This document shows, one piece after another, positions 1 through 8,595 of a stretch of 58,488 nucleotides of DNA. The notes under the pieces are model-generated. The model was not told the DNA's origin. It did no database searches and was given only the letters and a program-made list of their open reading frames with translations. The position numbers and the translations under genes are program-made. The stretch is from Rhodocyclaceae bacterium (lineage in GTDB: Bacteria; Pseudomonadota; Gammaproteobacteria; Burkholderiales; Rhodocyclaceae), in assembly GCA_022072095.1 (NCBI GenBank), contig JAJVIJ010000032.1:1-58488 (forward strand). Reading direction: 5' to 3'. Every line of letters starts with the position of its first letter. Positions within the stretch are counted from its first letter, which is position 1.

Positions 1-120
1 GAACTGTTGTTCGAGATGAACGCCGAACTCGGCACGACGCTGGTTCTGGTCACGCATGACCCGGCCCTCGCACAGCGCTGCGCACGACGCCTGACCCTTT
101 CCGCCGGTCGCATGGTCTAG
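1..120 (+). CDS. ABC transporter ATP-binding protein, C-terminal fragment (YbbA/LolD-like)
   Basis: Only the last 39 codons are inside the window; the gene starts upstream. The visible part reads LVLVTHDPALAQRCARR, which matches the H-loop (THD) and following helix of an ABC ATPase. The short tail ending in LSAGRMV resembles the YbbA/LolD group, whose ATPases serve lipoprotein-release or MacB-like permeases. Walker motifs are outside the window, so the exact family is inferred from the tail only. It ends at the left edge of the polysaccharide locus. Confidence 0.75.
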   Translation, partial: ELLFEMNAELGTTLVLVTHDPALAQRCARRLTLSAGRMV

Positions 121-203
121 GCGACAGGAACAACGTCCACCCTTCACAGCGACTTGTAACGATGCGCCGCGTACCGTCGGCCGCGCCCAACCGGCCTGGT
201 CAA

Positions 204-232
204 TTGTGTAGCACACCCACAAAGGCTAGAAT
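204..232 (+). promoter_or_regulatory. Candidate sigma-70 promoter of the polysaccharide locus
   Basis: TTGTGT at 204-209 and TAGAAT at 227-232 are separated by 17 bases, the optimal sigma-70 spacing. The site lies between the ABC ATPase tail and the first glycosyltransferase, and would give a leader of roughly 70 bases. Matches are 4/6 and 5/6 to consensus. This is sequence inspection only. Confidence 0.5.
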
Positions 233-310
233 TTCCTCGGCGCGCTGCACTTGGCGCAGTCAACATGACACCCCATCCCTGATCCGCCCATGCGTCTCGC
301 GCTGACACCC

Positions 311-1600
311 ATGAAAGTTCTGCACGTCGCCGACTTTCTGCCGAGCCTACACCAGCGCGCCGGCGGTGCCGAGTTCGCCACGCAACGAATCATCGACGAG
401 CAGGTGGCGGCGGGGGTCGACATCGAAGTCGCGACGCTGGCAAGGGATATCGACGGGCCCGATCCACCCTGGCCTCATCACGTGTTCGGACATCTGGACC
501 GCTGGGCGGCAAAGGCCGCCTACGCGGTCAAGCAGATGTACTTTCCATTCGATCCCGTGGCGGCGACCGGTGTCGCCCGAGCGATCGCTCGCACCAGACC
601 CGACATCGTCCACTTCCACAACCTGCATTTTGGCGGCCTGGGCTTGCTACGCGAGGCCCATGCAGCGGGGACTCCTGCGATCCACTCCATCTATGACTAC
701 TGGATGTTCTGTCCGGCTTTCATGCTGCTTACCAACCACAATGAACTTTGCCGGCGTGGCCATGGCAACCATTGTGTCGATTGCATCGGTACTCGTCGGG
801 CCCGCCTCCTCAAGCCGCTGAAAAAATCACTCTTCGCTCTACGCCCCGCAATGTTCGGCGGCCCTGCGGCATCCGTCGACCGGTTCATCGTTCTCTCCGA
901 CGCCTCGGCCGAGCTGCTACAGAGTCAAGGGATATCCAGTGAGCGCATCCGCGTCGTGCCGCAATACATCTGGAAGGCGGCTGCAGCAGCGAAAAGGTGC
1001 GAGCCATCCGTCCCCGGGCGCTTGCTTTACGTCGGTTGGGTGGAGCACCGCAAGGGCTTGCACGTCATCATTGAGGCCATGACGCAACTGAAGGACGAAT
1101 TTCCGGAATTGCACTTGGACGTCCTCGGTCTACCTGCCCATGCGGGCTACGAGGCTGAGTTGAGGAGTCTCGTTCAAGCTAGCGGCTTGCAGGACCGCGT
1201 GCACTTCCGGGGCCGTATCGGACGCGAGGCGTTGATCGCCGAACTGCACAAGGCCTTTCTGGTGACGGTCCCCGAGCAATGGGAAAATATGTCTCCGGTC
1301 ATTCTCACCGAAGCGATGGCCGCGGGCGCATGCGTTCTTGCTTCGCGCATAGGTGGAATACGCCACTTCGTTGCAGAAGGCCACAGCGGCCTGCTTGCCA
1401 ATCGAGACGATGTCGCCGAATACGCTCGGGCAATCCGTTGGGCGATGCAAAACCCCGAGATGGTGGCCGACATGGGGCGCGCTGCGGCAACTCGGGCCGC
1501 AGCACTCTTCGATCCGGAAACGGTCACCACTGCAATGTTGCGGGTCTATCGCGAACTCGCTCGGGATACCCATGCCGGAGATCATCATGCTCGAGTGTAA
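311..1600 (+). CDS. Glycosyltransferase, GT4 family (GT-B fold)
   Basis: About 429 residues. It probably transfers a sugar from an activated donor to a lipid-linked polysaccharide intermediate on the cytoplasmic side. The N-terminus (MKVLHVADFLPS, then a Gly-rich GGAEFATQ segment) and the C-terminal block with PEQWENMSPVILTEAMAAG are typical of GT4; the E-x7-E motif of the donor site lies in that block. A cysteine-rich stretch (C-x10-C-x7-C-x2-C around residues 145-170) occurs in some GT4 proteins. ATG 311 is preferred over ATG 290 because it begins the first Rossmann strand; neither has a clear Shine-Dalgarno. It is the first gene of the locus. Sugar specificity cannot be read from sequence. 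Confidence 0.88.
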   Translation: MKVLHVADFLPSLHQRAGGAEFATQRIIDEQVAAGVDIEVATLARDIDGPDPPWPHHVFGHLDRWAAKAAYAVKQMYFPFDPVAATGVARAIARTRPDIVHFHNLHFGGLGLLREAHAAGTPAIHSIYDYWMFCPAFMLLTNHNELCRRGHGNHCVDCIGTRRARLLKPLKKSLFALRPAMFGGPAASVDRFIVLSDASAELLQSQGISSERIRVVPQYIWKAAAAAKRCEPSVPGRLLYVGWVEHRKGLHVIIEAMTQLKDEFPELHLDVLGLPAHAGYEAELRSLVQASGLQDRVHFRGRIGREALIAELHKAFLVTVPEQWENMSPVILTEAMAAGACVLASRIGGIRHFVAEGHSGLLANRDDVAEYARAIRWAMQNPEMVADMGRAAATRAAALFDPETVTTAMLRVYRELARDTHAGDHHARV

Positions 1601-2321
1601 GAATGAGAAAATGGGCGCCTTCCGTGGAAGGTTTCGCTGTGTTGTGATGGCTGGAGGACGGAGCAGCCGCTTTGCTTCAACGGGCCATCACAAGAGCATG
1701 GCTAAGGTGCGCGGCATGCCGGTGATCAGCCATGTGATCGATTATTGGCGCAAATTCACGGACGATTTCGTTTTTGTCGTGAAGAACGGTAGGGAGCCAC
1801 TACAGGAATTCATCGCTTCCCTGCCGATCCGAGCCGAGTTCGTCGAGCCACCGGCCCTACGAGGGATCGCAGATGGATTGGGCTATGCGCGCCCTCTGAT
1901 CAACGGCCCTTTCGTCGTGGTGCTCGGAGACTGCTTTTGCCGAGGTCATTTTCAGATCCCGGACGATTTGGAATACGGCGTACTCGTCCAAACCGCTGCG
2001 TCACAAGAGTCGATCCGCCGTAACTATGCCGTCGAAGTCGCCGGCGAGCTCGTTACGGCGGTAGAGGAAAAGCCTACCAGCGTACATAACGACTATTGCG
2101 GCATGGGCTTCTATTTCTTCCAACCAGACGTATTCGAATATATCGCCGCAACCAAGCCGTCGCCACGCACTAACGAGTTGGAAATCACCGACGTACTACA
2201 GACCATCATTGACAGCGGCCGAAAGCTCCATGCCTTGTGCTTTGACGGAGCCTACGTAAACGTCAACACTCCGGATGATCTCGACGCCGTTGCAGCCGCC
2301 ATCGAGGCCCACCCAGACTGA
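1587..2321 (+). CDS. Sugar nucleotidyltransferase-like protein (NTP transferase)
   Basis: About 244 residues. The N-terminal VVMAGGRSSRF followed by HKSMAKVRGMPVISHV is the nucleotide-binding signature of RmlA/MobA-like nucleotidyltransferases, which make NDP-sugars from NTP and sugar-1-phosphate. VVLGDC supplies the metal-binding Asp, and EEKP plus GMGFYFF follow as in sugar-1-phosphate nucleotidylyltransferases. ATG 1587 has GGAG six bases upstream and overlaps the preceding glycosyltransferase stop, suggesting translational coupling; ATG 1572 and 1611 are alternatives. His replaces the usual Pro in the P-K-x-M/L motif. It likely supplies a donor to the adjacent transferase; the sugar is unknown. 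Confidence 0.8.
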   Translation: MLECKNEKMGAFRGRFRCVVMAGGRSSRFASTGHHKSMAKVRGMPVISHVIDYWRKFTDDFVFVVKNGREPLQEFIASLPIRAEFVEPPALRGIADGLGYARPLINGPFVVVLGDCFCRGHFQIPDDLEYGVLVQTAASQESIRRNYAVEVAGELVTAVEEKPTSVHNDYCGMGFYFFQPDVFEYIAATKPSPRTNELEITDVLQTIIDSGRKLHALCFDGAYVNVNTPDDLDAVAAAIEAHPD

Positions 2322-2347
2322 TCAGCTCTTACTTGTCGTTGGCGCCG

Positions 2348-3442
2348 TCACCATCCTGGCTTTGCCGGCTTCATCAAACGGCGTCCAAGTTCAACGCCGA
2401 TTAGCGCATGACTGAACTCGGAGATATGGTGATATCCATGCGGCAGGTGCAGGTCCACGACCCCTCCGTAGGCGCTGAACAGACTCTCGCTGGTTACCAA
2501 TTCAATGCCCGCCGGGGCAATACGATCGCGCAAGGCAGGCACAACAGACGACTCGATCTGATAGCGCCCCAGAACCGTGGGGATGTCGACGACCAGCAGA
2601 CGAATGCCCTTGCTGTTGCAGTAGGCCTGCATGCGAGCCAACAGGCTGGCAGCAAGCGCGACCTCCTCTTCCGAACGTTGCTGATGGGTAGGAACCGCAA
2701 ACTCGGGCACGACCCTCTGAACCTCTCCCTTGGCCACTGGCGCGAAGTACTTGAAATACACCCAGACCGTGTTGAAGAGGAGAGAATAAAAATGGGAGTG
2801 TTCGCTTAGCCACTTTATTCCCGGGATCGCATAGATGGCATTCTGAATGCGCACTCCCGGAATATGCTCGAACTTTCGTGGCACCAATCGTCCCTGAGCG
2901 TCAAGTGAAAACAACCCGGCCTTCAGATTGTCCTCGTAGTCGTTGGAAAAGAACCCCACAACCACGGCATCCGGCTGATAACGCGCCCCTGCGTTCTCCA
3001 GAAATGCCAGTTCCTCAGCCGTCCCAAACCCCGATACGCCGGTGTTGAGAACCTCGACCTTGCGGCCGCCGGCAGCGAGGGCTCGTTTCAATACTTCGGC
3101 GTAGCTCGCCTCCTGGCGCACCTCATAACCCTGGGTATGGGAATCACCGAGTACCAAAACACGGTAGACACCGGCGGGTTTTTCGTAACTGAACTCCTCA
3201 TCGTTACGAAAGCCCGCACGGTTGGTACGAAATTCCCACCGTCCGTCGACGCTCGAATGAACAAAGGTCTGGGCCGGCCGGATACCACGTAGGCGGTACG
3301 GTCCATACACATAGTCGGTGTGGTAGCGCGGGAACAGCACTATCGTATCCGACATTGCGAGCCGGACAACCACCTCCGCAACGCCTAAGGCAACGACCAA
3401 CGCCACGAACGTCAACACCAAACTCTTTGCCAGCGCCCTCAA
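2348..3442 (-). CDS. Membrane-anchored SGNH/GDSL hydrolase-like protein
   Basis: About 364 residues if the TTG at 3442 is the start; no ATG lies near the beginning of the conserved part. A hydrophobic N-terminal segment (LVLTFVALVVALGVAEVVV) would anchor it in the inner membrane facing the periplasm. VLVLGDSHTQG is block I with the nucleophile Ser, NTGVSGFGTAEEL gives the block II glycine, VVVGFFSNDYEDN resembles the block III Asn region, and HLPHGYHHISEFSH ends with the likely catalytic Asp/His block. Such proteins add or remove acyl groups on sugars, so a role in polysaccharide acetylation is plausible. It is transcribed away from the wzz-like gene and is the only minus gene in this first block. 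The start codon is the weak point. Confidence 0.75.
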   Translation of the reverse strand: MRALAKSLVLTFVALVVALGVAEVVVRLAMSDTIVLFPRYHTDYVYGPYRLRGIRPAQTFVHSSVDGRWEFRTNRAGFRNDEEFSYEKPAGVYRVLVLGDSHTQGYEVRQEASYAEVLKRALAAGGRKVEVLNTGVSGFGTAEELAFLENAGARYQPDAVVVGFFSNDYEDNLKAGLFSLDAQGRLVPRKFEHIPGVRIQNAIYAIPGIKWLSEHSHFYSLLFNTVWVYFKYFAPVAKGEVQRVVPEFAVPTHQQRSEEEVALAASLLARMQAYCNSKGIRLLVVDIPTVLGRYQIESSVVPALRDRIAPAGIELVTSESLFSAYGGVVDLHLPHGYHHISEFSHALIGVELGRRLMKPAKPGW

Positions 3443-3653
3443 TATCCAGTTGCTCCGGTCTACCTGCCCATCGATTGGGCACAGGCTCAAAATACAATGA
3501 TATCGCCCTCGCCCACTTCCGGCGACCGATTTTGACCTGCGAGGGGTCGGGCCCTGACAATCTGTGATAATCCGACCAGCGCGTAGATCGGCCGGGTCTT
3601 GTGGCAGGACCTGTCTGCGCAGACAACAAGGACTCTCGGACACCCCTCTACCG

Positions 3654-4946
3654 ATGTACGACGAACCGCCCATCTCGCGCCGCGAAATCCTTGCAATCCT
3701 GTTCCGCCACCGCTACGGCATGTCAGCCATTCTGATGACATGTATCGCCGTCGCCGTTTTTGCCGTTTATTACCTCATCAGCCCGAGCTATGAAGCCGAA
3801 GCGGTGATCATCATCAATAGCAGCTATCTGACGGAACCGCTGCGCGATGGCCCCCCGGAAAGTGAATTTGAAAAGCTCGCGGGCTTTCATACCCAGCGTG
3901 ACATTCTGTCCAGTGCCCGCATGGCCGCGGAGGCCGTGCGGAAGACGAAGCTCGCTGAACGGCGCGTCATTGGGCGCATCGAACGCATCCGCATGTTCGT
4001 CGGCGATATCAAGCGCTTCATCGGCAAGCAGCTCGATATCAGGAAATGGCAAAAGCCGTGGGATCCCGAATCGGCTGCAATTGCTGCCGTACACGATGGC
4101 ATTCAGACCTTTGCCTTGCCGGACAGCAAGGCGCTGCGCGTAACGTTGCGCAGCAAGGACCCGAAAGAGTCGGCAGACGTGCTCAACGCACTGATCGACG
4201 CCCACACAGACTATTACTATTCAGTGATTCGTCAGAAGGCAAATGGCGTCGTCGCGTTTCTCGAGAAGGAGTTCCAGCGCAGCCAAAAGGCTTTGGACGA
4301 TGCCGAACGTGCACTATTCGAATTCAAGCGCAATGATCGCGTTGCAGTCGACGTAGCCCGCAACAAGCCCCGAAAGCAAAAGGACTCGACGGATATTGTC
4401 GGATTTACTGACAGCTCCAAAATCCAGGAAGAGCTGAAGCTCTACGTCCTCAAGCTGCAAGAGGAGCTACGGGTCGCCGCGCAGAACCCGGACAACGAAA
4501 CGCGTGCTCGCGTGACCGCGGACATCGAGACGCGGATTCGCGATCACTTGGCGTCCCTGAGCAACATCCCGGAGCGCGAGCTCGAGCTGGTCCGGCTGAA
4601 GCGCCAGTTCGATATAGCCCAAGACAACTATCAGATCACGCAGCGCAACCTGACAAAGGCGAGCCTCGTAGCCAGTGGCGAGACCGACAAGATCAAGCTC
4701 GTTGAGGTGTTCGAGCGGGCGGCAGAACCCGATGATCTGATCTTCCCGCAGAAGAAAACCGTGCTGCTCCTTGCCGTCGGGCTGGGCCTCGTCATGGCGT
4801 TGACGTGGGCTTTCGTCATGGACTACCTTGACCATACGATTCGCGGAGCACGCGACGTGCAGCGCTACCTTGACTGCCGACTCATTGCATCGCTACCTGA
4901 AATGGCTTGGGATAAGCAAAGGTCGGCCAAGGGAGCTGCAAAATGA
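3654..4946 (+). CDS. Wzz/GumC-like polysaccharide co-polymerase (chain-length determinant)
   Basis: About 430 residues. A first membrane helix at about residues 23-42 (MSAILMTCIAVAVFAVYYLI) is followed by SPSYEAEAVIIIN, the typical Wzz N-terminal signature. A long charged helical, coiled-coil-prone periplasmic region spans about 150-370. A second membrane helix (VLLLAVGLGLVMALTWAFV) precedes a short cytoplasmic tail. This fits the PCP-2/GumC class that controls chain length and contacts a tyrosine kinase. The kinase domain is not fused here but is encoded by the next gene, which overlaps by ATGA. ATG 3654 is chosen because residues upstream of it lack family similarity. Confidence 0.87.
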   Translation: MYDEPPISRREILAILFRHRYGMSAILMTCIAVAVFAVYYLISPSYEAEAVIIINSSYLTEPLRDGPPESEFEKLAGFHTQRDILSSARMAAEAVRKTKLAERRVIGRIERIRMFVGDIKRFIGKQLDIRKWQKPWDPESAAIAAVHDGIQTFALPDSKALRVTLRSKDPKESADVLNALIDAHTDYYYSVIRQKANGVVAFLEKEFQRSQKALDDAERALFEFKRNDRVAVDVARNKPRKQKDSTDIVGFTDSSKIQEELKLYVLKLQEELRVAAQNPDNETRARVTADIETRIRDHLASLSNIPERELELVRLKRQFDIAQDNYQITQRNLTKASLVASGETDKIKLVEVFERAAEPDDLIFPQKKTVLLLAVGLGLVMALTWAFVMDYLDHTIRGARDVQRYLDCRLIASLPEMAWDKQRSAKGAAK

Positions 4947-5677
4947 AGTTCGCTGAAGTAATGCACCAGACTCCCGAGGTTGCGTCGCGAATCGATCATT
5001 TGTTGGATGCGGTCCCGACAGTTTCTGCCGCCTGGGTGCGGTTCCTATTGACGGCAACCGAGTCATATCGAGTATTCGCCGCTTTGGACAATGAGCTTTT
5101 CATTTGTGACAGCCCTATTGACGGGCCGCTGTTGATTACCAGCGCCACCAGCGGAGAAGGGCGTACCTCGCTGGCCCTGTTACTGGCGGTGCTGTCCGCC
5201 GTGGCTGATACGAAGCGAAGAGTCCTGCTGGTTGACGGCGACAGCACCGGCAACGGAGTAGGCAAGCTCCTTGGCCAAACCGGCAGGGGTCTGGCCGAGT
5301 TTCTGGCAGAGAAGGCGACCATGGACGAATGTGTCCGCGCTACGCCCTTACCCAACCTCCAGGTCGTCCCTTGGTGCGAAGCAACCGGTCCGATGCCACA
5401 TTTCACGGCACGCGGATTCGCACGCTTTGTCGATTCGGTACGCACTGGTCATGACCTGATCGTCTTCGATGCGCCAGCCGCGGGGCAGAACAAGCAGGTA
5501 CTGTCCATGGCCCGGTGCATTGGAAGCGTGTTGCTGGTCATCCGATACAGCGGCCCCACTCGCGAACAGGTGGCGGAGGTTGCGCTCGAACTTCGTCGGG
5601 CCAAGGCCAACATCCTGGGCTGTATCCTCAACCGGCGCGAATTTGTCATTCCAGATATGCTATATGGGCATCGCTAG
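4943..5677 (+). CDS. BY-kinase-like P-loop protein with Arg in place of the Walker A Lys
   Basis: 244 residues, resembling the CpsD/CapB/Wzc-C-terminal family that phosphorylates tyrosines and works with the Wzz-like partner. The P-loop reads SATSGEGRTSLA: residue 74 is Arg where the catalytic Lys is expected. The Walker A' (RVLLVDGDS) and Walker B (DLIVFDAPA) aspartates are present. The C-terminus ends LYGHR with no tyrosine cluster. These facts suggest a nucleotide-binding regulator rather than a normal autokinase, though Arg can sometimes substitute. The gene overlaps its Wzz-like partner by four bases, and the following polymerase start lies inside its 3' end. Confidence 0.82.
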   Translation: MKFAEVMHQTPEVASRIDHLLDAVPTVSAAWVRFLLTATESYRVFAALDNELFICDSPIDGPLLITSATSGEGRTSLALLLAVLSAVADTKRRVLLVDGDSTGNGVGKLLGQTGRGLAEFLAEKATMDECVRATPLPNLQVVPWCEATGPMPHFTARGFARFVDSVRTGHDLIVFDAPAAGQNKQVLSMARCIGSVLLVIRYSGPTREQVAEVALELRRAKANILGCILNRREFVIPDMLYGHR

Positions 5678-7229
5678 GCACGGATTTGGAGCAGGTTTCG
5701 TCGCTATTAGCCGTCAGGTCGTAATCGGCGTATTTCTTGGTCTGATCGGAGTCTCGGCCTTGCTGGCCGGTATCCACTCCAATGCAGGCGCGATCGTGCC
5801 CATGGTCGTGATCGCTGCCATACCGATCGCTGTCGCGGCATTCCTGAAGCCTCGCTTCGGCATGGTGCTTTTCGTCTTTGCCATGGCCTTCATCGAGGAG
5901 TTTCGTGGGGGTATCGGCGATACGGGCGTCGGTGGGAACGAGGCACTTCGCTCCGAGCGTACCGCCTTCTACGCCAAGACCCTTGGCATCCCGGCGGTGT
6001 ATCTGCCCGACATGTTGGTGGCTGGCCTGCTGGGCCTGTTCGTTTTTCGCGTCATTCTGGCTCGCCACCCGATCGCGCTACGCCTAGACAAAATTGGAAT
6101 TGGCCTGCTGCTGCTCGCCTTGTCCATCCTTCTTTCGATCGCCATTCCGCTGATGGGACCCGACCCATTCGGTCCCGCGGTGCTCGACCTCAGCACGCTT
6201 GGCAGCATCAAGCTCCCGGCCAAGAATGTTGCCAATGTCGAGCGTTACCTGCCCATTCTGCAGTACAAGCTTTTTGTCCTGCTCTTCCCCTCCTATGCCC
6301 TGGGACTGCTGTTTTTCAGGGAGGAAAAGGACATCGCGATCACGATACGCATCGTCGGCTTGGCCATGGTCGCCACCGTCGCGTTGGGCGTATGGCGTGT
6401 GGCCCATGATCCCGGCATGATCCGAAAACTCGTTCCGGTAGTTTTCGATACCGGGAGTGTCGCACTCATGGCGATGGCCATCTTCTACCTTGTCGCACGC
6501 TGGGCCAGCAATCATTACTCGGCGATGCAAGCCTCTCTATATGGGGTGCTCAGCGCGGCACTGATGGTGCTCGTCCTGCTATCGTTCCGTCGTACGATGT
6601 GGGGAGCCATTGCCATCTCGCTGCCCTTGTTCCCATTTCTGATACCCCGCCATGCCAGGCCGCGACTGTTCGTCATCGTCGGGATCGGCCTCGCCATCGC
6701 ACTGTTTCTGTTGGTGGCCACTCCGCCGGGCCAAGCACTGATGCAATCGGTCGTATCGCGTGCCGGGCAGACTCACCTGAACCAGTCCTCCACCCTGTAC
6801 CGCTACGCCATCATGACCTGGGTGGTGAACAACTTTTTCGATCTGCCCTGGTTCGGCTACGGCCTGATGCCGATGTGGAACGAAAAAGTGTACATCCGGT
6901 TTTTCGTGATCAGCATGGAAAACGTGCACAGTCTGTATATCTGGCTCCTGATTCGCCTCGGCCTGCTCGGATTCATCATCAGCATGACCGCTTTTGGGCT
7001 CTTTATCGTGCGCATCCGAGAAGTCGCAAAGGTCGTACGCGATGAGCACTATCAAATCATTCTCGGCGTCATCCTGCTTTCCATCGTGATGTACCTGTTC
7101 AACGGTGTCTTCAACCCGGTTTATGCGAATGTCCGACACTTGGTACCCCTCGGACTTTCGCTTGCACTGGTTACACGCTTGCCGGCGATATTGGCGGAGC
7201 GGGCAGCTGTCATCCGGGATAACAAGTGA
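5664..7229 (+). CDS. Wzy-like polymerase / O-antigen-ligase family membrane protein
   Basis: About 521 residues with roughly 10-12 hydrophobic segments spread over the whole length. The conserved-looking periplasmic part holds Arg/Tyr-rich sequence (QSSTLYRYAIMTWVVNNF followed by PWFGYGL), which matches the Wzy_C/O-antigen ligase pattern in which R and H residues contact the lipid-linked sugar. Proteins of this type polymerise repeat units or ligate glycans at the periplasmic face. ATG 5664 overlaps the previous stop; the frame is open upstream but that part is the other gene read out of frame. Polymerase is more likely than ligase because it sits between Wzz-like and transferase genes. Confidence 0.83.
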   Translation: MGIARHGFGAGFVAISRQVVIGVFLGLIGVSALLAGIHSNAGAIVPMVVIAAIPIAVAAFLKPRFGMVLFVFAMAFIEEFRGGIGDTGVGGNEALRSERTAFYAKTLGIPAVYLPDMLVAGLLGLFVFRVILARHPIALRLDKIGIGLLLLALSILLSIAIPLMGPDPFGPAVLDLSTLGSIKLPAKNVANVERYLPILQYKLFVLLFPSYALGLLFFREEKDIAITIRIVGLAMVATVALGVWRVAHDPGMIRKLVPVVFDTGSVALMAMAIFYLVARWASNHYSAMQASLYGVLSAALMVLVLLSFRRTMWGAIAISLPLFPFLIPRHARPRLFVIVGIGLAIALFLLVATPPGQALMQSVVSRAGQTHLNQSSTLYRYAIMTWVVNNFFDLPWFGYGLMPMWNEKVYIRFFVISMENVHSLYIWLLIRLGLLGFIISMTAFGLFIVRIREVAKVVRDEHYQIILGVILLSIVMYLFNGVFNPVYANVRHLVPLGLSLALVTRLPAILAERAAVIRDNK

Positions 7230-8020
7230 GGAAGCGGTTGCTACAGGCGCTGCGACATACCAATACGCTCGGCGCCGCCAACCAACTCAACGGTCTCCGC
7301 CACAGGCTAATTTCCTGGCCGGGTAACCGCCGTTTTCGGGCCAATAACCCGGATTTTCCGGTGCCTCCAGTGGACCTCGCTTTCGAAGCCTATGGTCACT
7401 GCTGTTGGGAGGAATACAAATCGGGCGGGGAGGCCCATGCTCGCCTCATCTCGGACTTGATCCATCGCTACGCCCAGGACCCGCAGTCGCAGGTAGCCGA
7501 ATGGGGTTGCGGCTGTGCCCGCATTTTGCGGAACATGCCGGCCGCCGGCATCGAGGTCAACAGGCTGACCGGTATCGACATTGATGGCAAGGCCATCGAC
7601 TGGAGCCGCGAACACATTGCCGGCGTCCGGTTTAGTCGATGTCGCTCTGCACCGCCCATTGACATGCCAGACGCTTGCTTCGGGGCCATCTATCATTATT
7701 CCGTATGGACTCACCTGTCCCCTCAATCGGTGCGTGCCTGGTCGGCAGAGTTGGCCCGTATGCTGCAGCCCGGTGGCGTAATGATCGGCACCGCGCATGG
7801 TGACCGCTACCGCTCCATGCTGCTTCCCCACGAGTCGGCTATATACCAATCAGGTCGCCCAGTGGTCCGGGAGCAGTTCCAGGAGGGACGGAAATTTTAT
7901 CTGAGCTTCTTGCCGCCCGTGTACTTGCGTACCTTGCTCAGCGAATACTTCTGCCACGTTGAAGCCATCCCGACAGGAAGAGACGTCCCTCAGGACGTGT
8001 GGGTCGCAATCAAAGCATGA
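7226..8020 (+). CDS. SAM-dependent methyltransferase (class I)
   Basis: 264 residues with a GTG start whose GTGA overlaps the previous stop. VAEWGCGCARILRNM is motif I (the usual G-x-G-x-G region as GCGCAR), TGIDIDGKAI gives the acidic residue after strand 2, and YSVWTHLSP followed by MLQPGGVMIGTAHG matches motifs IV-VI of class I methyltransferases. It probably methylates a sugar of the polysaccharide, but the acceptor could also be another small molecule. Tight overlap on both sides places it in the wzz-to-export operon. Confidence 0.85.
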   Translation: MRKRLLQALRHTNTLGAANQLNGLRHRLISWPGNRRFRANNPDFPVPPVDLAFEAYGHCCWEEYKSGGEAHARLISDLIHRYAQDPQSQVAEWGCGCARILRNMPAAGIEVNRLTGIDIDGKAIDWSREHIAGVRFSRCRSAPPIDMPDACFGAIYHYSVWTHLSPQSVRAWSAELARMLQPGGVMIGTAHGDRYRSMLLPHESAIYQSGRPVVREQFQEGRKFYLSFLPPVYLRTLLSEYFCHVEAIPTGRDVPQDVWVAIKA

Positions 8021-8595
8021 GTGAGGTCGCACGAATCAGTTTCGCTGAGACGCGCCGGCGCATAGCCGAAGACGAACGCGTACTGCGACGCTGCTATGAA
8101 TCGCGCAACCTGCGCTATGGCAGCTTGTTCTGGAACCCTTCGCGGGTCTGCGTCGTGCTCTACCGCCTGTCGCGCTACTGTTACTGCCGTCGTTGGTTCC
8201 TGGTCAGTCGCCTGCTGTGGCAACTAAACATGCTGCTGACCGGCGCCGACATCGCGGCAATCAGCGATCTTGGCGAAGGCCTTCTGATCGTGCATCCCGT
8301 GGCCGTTGTCATCAGCGGCTCCGCCGGCAAGCGTCTGGTGGTCGAGGGGTTTGGCGGTATGGGTGGCGGACTGTCCATGAACAACGTCGGTGCGGGACCG
8401 GGTCTGCCGATGCTCGGTGACGATGTGGAGCTCGCTCACGGTGCCATGGTCCTGGGTCCGGTCAAAGTTGGCTCACGGGTTCGTATTGGCCCCGGCTGTA
8501 CAGTGACGCGAGATCTTCCTGATGATACGGAAACGCTGGAGCCACCTATCCGCATTCGCCGCGTTCAAGCCATTGCGAAAAGTGGCCATGAGTAA
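8017..8595 (+). CDS. Serine acetyltransferase-like beta-helix protein, copy 1
   Basis: About 192 residues. The N-terminal helical part (SRVCVVLYRLSRYCYCRRW) and the later left-handed beta-helix (GEGLLIVHPVAVVI, then LGDDVELAHGAMVLGPVKVG) resemble CysE-like O-acetyltransferases that often decorate polysaccharides. The HP pair in the first coil matches the region of the catalytic His of the family. ATG 8017 overlaps the methyltransferase stop by ATGA. It is related to the next gene, giving a tandem pair. Whether it acetylates a sugar is inferred from context only. Confidence 0.75.
   Translation: MSEVARISFAETRRRIAEDERVLRRCYESRNLRYGSLFWNPSRVCVVLYRLSRYCYCRRWFLVSRLLWQLNMLLTGADIAAISDLGEGLLIVHPVAVVISGSAGKRLVVEGFGGMGGGLSMNNVGAGPGLPMLGDDVELAHGAMVLGPVKVGSRVRIGPGCTVTRDLPDDTETLEPPIRIRRVQAIAKSGHE

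Noticed and set aside
3443..3653. Divergent promoter between the SGNH hydrolase and the wzz-like gene
   Set aside because: TTGACC and GATAAT elements exist but the spacing of about 28 bases is too long for sigma-70.
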